Source of the DNA: Marsupella aquatica
Lineage: Eukaryota; Marchantiophyta
Assembly (NCBI GenBank): GCA_973895155.1
Contig: OZ316897.1
Location: forward strand, 22,444,001 to 22,508,000
Reading direction: 5' to 3'
DNA: 64,000 nt
The notes beneath the pieces were generated by a model that worked only from the letters and a program-made list of their open reading frames with translations, did not search any database and was not told the origin of the DNA. Made by a program: the position numbers and the translations under genes. Of this stretch, positions 59,063-64,000 are shown one piece after another (position 1 is the first letter of the stretch; every line of letters begins with the position of its first letter).

Positions 59063-62000
59063 TGCCAACACAGCCCTTGACAACGGCCCTATGTGGGTCG
59101 TAATTGGAAGAAGGCGGCTTGTCAATGAGCATACATGATGCCGAAGGTGCAGAACTGTGACTGTCTAAATCATCTTCCACAACTAGAGTAGTCTCTCCTC
59201 ACTGACCCCGCTTCTTTATTGTTTCGAAAGGATTATTTTGAAGTATGTCAGTCAGTGACGGACCGGTCAAAAGCATCAGCATCGATCTTAACAGGTGAAA
59301 CAGCTTGTGTTCCAAGGTTTCAACTCACGTTTGCATGTTCAATGCTGAAGTATGAAGAACCATCAGCAGACTGTGTACACAGAGGCTGTTGCTCAACATT
59401 TGTCGAGCTTCTTCCTTTTCTTCTCTGCTTGAAAGTTGCCATCGTCTAGAAAACACAAAGGTGGGTTTAAAGAAGATACAGAGCTGAAGATATTGTTCCT
59501 GGAGAAGACCGGCAGAAGAGGCAGTCCCAGATAATGAATAAGCATATGTCTCACTCATAATCTATGCATATTAAATAAATACCTTAGTTCCAATTGGTGC
59601 TTACATTATAAGCAACGTCATGTGTAGATCGATTCGGCGCTGTTGATCGATACGGATGACCAGGGATTGTGTGAGCAAATATCTTTGGCACATCAAGGTT
59701 GGCGCGGATGTGAGCACCAACGAGTTGCAGTCAGTTCAAGGATTTCATCCCAGATTAATCTGTCGTCCTAGCTTTCGGTTCAGTTTTATTTAGCTTGTTT
59801 ATTTTACGATGTTTTATCATGGTCTCGATCTCACATTTATTTTGAGTCTCTAGGCTCATCTTACCTGGTCTTACTGCAGGACGATGTCGGTCGTTCAGTC
59901 ACATCTTACAATTGGCATGCACGTTCATTGTTCGTTTTAGGAGTAGTACTTCCAGTACCTCCGTCTCCTACGTAAGGCTTATCTTGATGGCTCTTCTTGA
60001 GGTCTCCTGTGTCTACGTACAGACATGAAGGTAATTGATTTCTTGCTGAAGTTTTAGGGTCACTTGTGAGAACTATGGAAAGATGTGTATTGATAATTCG
60101 TTGACGATAGTGCTTCGTCTCTATGCCTTTCCAAAGATAAAATTCTGATTTCAGTCTCGTTCACATTACAATAATTCTTTTTGTGGCTTCAATTGTAGGT
60201 AGCTGTGAAGTTATCACAATGTCGTAATTCTCAATAAATATCACCCTGTGAAATTCTCTTCTGTGAGTCTATTTTTGGATAGTTTTGAGTTACTTTAGTG
60301 AAGTAATTCTCCAGACCTTCACAGTTTTCGAGTCAAATTCTTGCCAACGAATCCAAATGTAGAGTTGCGAAGTATCGCTCACCTGCAGATTCTACGAAAG
60401 TAAGATTCTGTCGGCGTCAACAGTTCTCGAGAAGAAAACCGTGCAGGTTTGGGCAATTTTAAAACTTTATTATGAATATTATGAATGATGGCGAAATCTC
60501 TTGTTCATAAGAGCGATACCCACATTTTTTAATAACCTAATACGACTCCATGCGTCCACAGGGAAATTCGATAGGTCTTCCGCAATTTCTGCGGGCTGGT
60601 CGGTCCAATTTTGTGGTTTGGCTGTGAAGCACTGAGAAGTGATTAAGGGATTTACATCTTCCTGGATTGCTCCAAATCCCAAGACAAAAGCTGTATTTAT
60701 GTCATTTTATTCAACGCATTAATCTATCATGGGACAAATATCTACTGTACTTAGGGCATCATATTACCCTTTGGTGGACCTTTGGAGGATGGGTCACTAC
60801 ATCATAAGTTTCTCAAATCTGTCCGCTCCTAAAGCAGCGATCTACATTAGAGGCTATAACCTGCAATCAAGCACCAAATAAAGCAATTATCAAATTTCTT
60901 AGTGGAACGTTCTGCTACAATCGTTTGATGAAGCTAAGAATAACTTATCTTTGTTGGATTGGTTTCATTTATATTAATTAATTATGTTCTATTAGGACCC
61001 ATAAAACCCCCAGCATTTGGTGAGGAAAAGTGTTTGGTGCGGGGCTATGTGACAACATATAGCTAGCGTTGCACTAACGCATTTTCTCATCCTGATTCAA
61101 ATTCTGTTGTAAGTTGAGCGGTGTGCACGTTCTGCCAAAAATCAAGACAGTAGTAACTGCGGATCATCATCTACAACACGGGATAGAATCGCACCTAAGA
61201 AGGTGGATCGTCTCGGACTGCTCCGATCGATCATCAGTTGAGTTATATAGAGTCACGCTGCTGTTGTCCAGTGATTCGAGGATCGTAGTTCAGCCGCTCG
61301 CTGTTGTGTTCAGCTATTTGGCCGGCTCGCAGAATGTCCTATTAATACTCCTATCCACAGGAAGTAGCCTGGTGATTACTCCGAATCGACTACCGTGATA
61401 GCAATTCTCCGTTATGATGATTTTCCAGTGCCAAACTCTTGGTCGAAGTCAAAATTATCTGGAAATCCAATTCCCAGATCATTTGCTCGATTCATTCGAA
61501 GTCGATCGAGTCTTCATCTATCTTCGCACTCGCTCAGTCCAGTTCGATCCTATCAGGATCGGATTTACTTCCACCAGATGGAATTCAATTCAAGCACTTC
61601 AACACGATTCAATTCTGCCTTAACTGGATTAATAAAGCCCCAACCGCGGGTACTGGGGAACGCAACAGCAATACGAGCAGCAGCTTAAGCAGCCCAACCC
61701 CGTGGAATCAAGTCAGTCCAAACAATCAGCGCAACCCATAAACTGAGTCTTCTTCCAAACTCTCCACAGATTCAAACAAATTGAGTACTACCCTGATTGT
61801 AGAAATTAATTCACTCCCCGGCAATGCCAAGCAATTCAACCCAGTGATCGAGGAACAACTCCCTCTTCGAATCAACTGGAGCCGGTGTCCTGACGAATGC
61901 TGTCGAGAATGAATTCTCTAACTCACGTGAATAACACTCTCACATTGGAATTTGGTCGTTTTGCTTTGCAATCGTCAATTCTTTTGCTGGCTGGCTGAGC

Positions 62001-62218
62001 AGCCAGCGATGGAAGAATTGGTTTAGTGGCGGGATTTTCGAAATTGCAGGGCAGGGAGGGAGGTAGGGAGGGAGGGAAGGAGGGACTGATCGAGCTTGAT
62101 AGCTAGCTAGGTCTTCGGAGTGTGTGGATTATGGAGTCGGAGCCAAAATTGGAATAGTAGAAGAGGGGGGGGACGACATCGGTTAGTGAGTAACTGCCGC
62201 TGTCCTGCAATGCTTTCT
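59063..62218. other. Spacer upstream of the trihelix gene
   Basis: Presumed promoter near 59063-59600. The minus-strand frame 60479-60682 (containing QNWTDQPAEIAEDLSNF) looks protein-like but is isolated and unidentified. The plus-strand frames at 61395-61741 overlap each other and are not accepted. A GGGA-rich run is at 62050-62085. Confidence 0.45.
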
Positions 62219-62515
62219 GCCCGAGGTGGTCAGTTACTCGCCTGCCTGCCCGCGATTCCATCCCCTCTTAAGGTTCGAACCCAAGCCATCAGGGTTCAAA
62301 CCATGCACCGAGGCTATGCCCGAGGTGGTCAGTTACTCGCCTGCCTGCCCGCGATTCCATCCACTCTTCAGGTTTGAACCCAAGCCATCAGGGTTCAATC
62401 CATGCACCGAGGCTATGCCCGAGGTGGTCAGTTACTCGCCTGCCTGCCCGCAATTCCATCCCCTCTTCAGGTTCAAACCCAAGCCTCAATGTAACTATCT
62501 CCTTAATTACGCGCA
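62219..62515. repeat. 99-base tandem repeat, three copies
   Basis: GCCCGAGGTGGTCAGTTACT starts a unit at about 62219, 62318 and 62417, each containing CGCCTGCCTGCCCGC, GATTCCATCC, GAACCCAAGCC and ATGCACCGAGGCTAT. The unit is a multiple of three, so it gives repetitive open frames, but no domain is seen. A partial fourth piece (GGTTCAAACCATGCATCGAGGCTGG-like) is at 62562-62585, and the ACTTCTTGGGCC phrase is also duplicated (62523 and 62625). Confidence 0.93.
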
Positions 62516-64000
62516 TTCCAAAGCTACTTCTTGGGCCTATTGTCTAGAGTGAATGAGTGAGGGTTCAAACCATGCATCGAGGCTGGTCAATCTAACTATC
62601 TAATTAATAAAGCGAGATCAAAAGTTACTTCTTGGGCCCGCTGTCTATAGTGAAACCTCTAGGCCATAACTCTAGGTGAGGGTGCACATCAAAAGAAAGG
62701 GGATGGGGGCAAAGATGGAGGTGTTTGCTTGATGACCCCCAAAATGAAACTTGTTACTTGATAGACCCCCTGAGGTCTATCAACGGTCCAGATATGAGAT
62801 TGAAAGCTCCATCAACGGTCCAGATTGGGGAAAAGTATTGAGGGGGTTGATAGTGGTGGACCTTGCCACCCATCGCCCTCACCAATCCAGCACCCACGCC
62901 TAAGTGCCCCTGGTGCCTGAACGCCTCCACAGAATACCTCGAGCAAGCAACCTAGCGCCCCTTGCACCACCAACGACCCCTCCCATACGAAGCCACAGTC
63001 ACTTGCTCTCCAACACGACCGCTACTCAACGGTCCTCACTGTCTGCACAAGCAACCAAGCGTCTCGGTAAATAACTCTTTAGGATATATCTAGATCTCCC
63101 AAGTCTAGCATCCTAACTCAAGCTCAACAGACATTGGTAAGTAGGTCAGCGATAGGTCCTCCGGATGCCATAAGTCAAAACCAAAACCAACGCCCACTGT
63201 TCGTCTAGAACAGCTCCTTCCTTGGACCATAAACCCTAAACCCTAAAGCGTAGCTTGTCCTAAAGTTTGTCCCAATACGTTGGGACAAGAATGACCTCCG
63301 TCTCTAGCAACCAACTCCCGATTCTTGCCCCACTAATGGTCTAGGGCCAAGCACCCTTGGAACTCAACCTCCATGCTTATTTGGCCTTGCCTCCCAACGC
63401 CTGCTCCCTTGAAAGACTGAACGCGGCTTGGTTGCTGTTTCGGCAGGATTTGGCAAGCGGGCGAGATAACATCCGCAAACCTTGAGAACCTACGGCGCCC
63501 CTAGACCCAGCTGAGCTCAGGAGGATATAGCCATCCTCGAGAGCTTTCCAACGCATCCAAGAAGTCCTCCAATGGACTTCCCGTTGGGAAGTTATTGGCG
63601 TTTCCATTTGGTGTTTTCCCTTAGTGTTGCGACAGACTGCCGCGGCTCACGACTTCGGCTCGCTCTTAGCCCCAGGGAGACACCACTCCCCTCATATATG
63701 CTTTTGGAGACCTATCACCCCCAGACCAACTTTGGTCCTCAACTTTTTGGTCCACAACCCGGACCCTATCTCGCATGTCTGGGCGCGCCACCAACTGGCA
63801 ACGCCCATAACTTCCTAGTTAGGCGTCCGCAAGCAAAGTGCTTTAGCCCACTGTGATCGGGCCGACCCAGTGTTCATGCCTAGGCCCTCAGATCTCATCG
63901 CCGCTTGAAGCCCCCAATCGGCCAAACCCGGATCGGGCCATAACTTGGGCCCCAAGCGTCCGTCGCCCATGGCGTCAACTCCATTAGCCTTGGGCCCAAG
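62516..64000. other. Spacer at the right end of the window
   Basis: CATCAACGGTCCAGAT-type words recur at 62776-62825. Otherwise the sequence is of mixed composition with no recognised gene; open frames at 63377-63856 overlap on both strands and have no domain. Confidence 0.4.
63231..63247. repeat. Interstitial plant telomere repeat (double telo-box)
   Basis: AAACCCTAAACCCTAAA is two and a half units of the plant telomere repeat (TTTAGGG). A short interstitial copy or promoter telo-box; no gene start is identified nearby. Confidence 0.85.

Noticed and set aside
60479-60682. Minus-strand frame containing QNWTDQPAEIAEDLSNF
   Set aside because: It looks protein-like but is short and isolated, with no known domain and no partner exons; noted only in the spacer entry.
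62270-62285. Possible tRNA gene at GGTTCGAACCC
   Set aside because: The flanking bases do not form a T-arm stem or a cloverleaf; only the B-box-like word is present.
1-64000. CRISPR arrays, bacterial operons, ribosome binding sites
   Set aside because: The genes have spliceosomal introns and plant families; no regularly spaced repeat-spacer array exists.

Overview
This is nuclear DNA of a land plant. The intron-containing genes encode plant-specific or plant-typical proteins: a single-Myb-histone/TRB telomere-binding protein, a SPARK-domain receptor kinase, a trihelix (Myb/SANT) protein and a complex I ferredoxin-like protein. The spacers carry a young Ty1/copia element, MITE-like elements and plant-type telomere repeats (AAACCCTAAACCCTAAA). 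One gene has EF-hands and repeated DI-x-G-(T/A)-x-P motifs of a kind I associate with proteins of motile cilia. That would fit a plant with swimming sperm (bryophyte, lycophyte, fern or similar), but the organism is inferred, not proven.

Layout. 3.2-6.5 kb (-): SMH/TRB gene, six exons. 6.5-12 kb: spacer with a telomere-like repeat, microsatellites, a short mitochondrial-rRNA-like piece and a GC-rich fold-back. 12.06-18.59 kb (+): complete Ty1/copia element with LTRs, PBS, gag, pol, PPT and a 5-bp target duplication. 18.6-22.9 kb: spacer with local duplications. 22.9-25.3 kb (-): METTL16/FIONA1-like RNA m6A methyltransferase, four exons. 29.3-34.4 kb (+): multi-exon EF-hand gene, 5' end unresolved. 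35.3-35.7 kb (-): C1-FDX-like mitochondrial ferredoxin fold. 37.0-37.4 kb: TIR element candidate. 38.3-38.9 kb (+): single-exon GNAT acetyltransferase. 39.2-39.5 kb: decayed 16-residue coding repeat. 41.2-42.7 kb (-): formiminotransferase-domain gene, two exons. 43.9-44.5 kb: PIF/Harbinger-type MITE with a TTA target site. 47.1-47.9 kb (-): FMN hydrolase/riboflavin kinase pseudogene with about five frameshifts. 48.4-48.7 kb (-): LTR fragment related to the copia element. 51.7-55.3 kb (+): SPARK receptor-like kinase, two exons. 57.6-59.1 kb (-): trihelix protein, two exons. 59-64 kb: spacer with a 99-bp tandem repeat and a telomere-type repeat.

The genes do not form a pathway; this is an ordinary plant gene neighbourhood of independent housekeeping, regulatory and signalling genes separated by transposon-rich spacers. 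Exon borders were worked out by hand from reading frame, GT/AG sites and family motifs. The best leads are the EF-hand/DI-x-G-x-P gene, the in-frame TGA between gag and pol of an otherwise young copia element, the loss of a cluster cysteine in the complex I ferredoxin-like protein, and the decayed 16-residue repeat.
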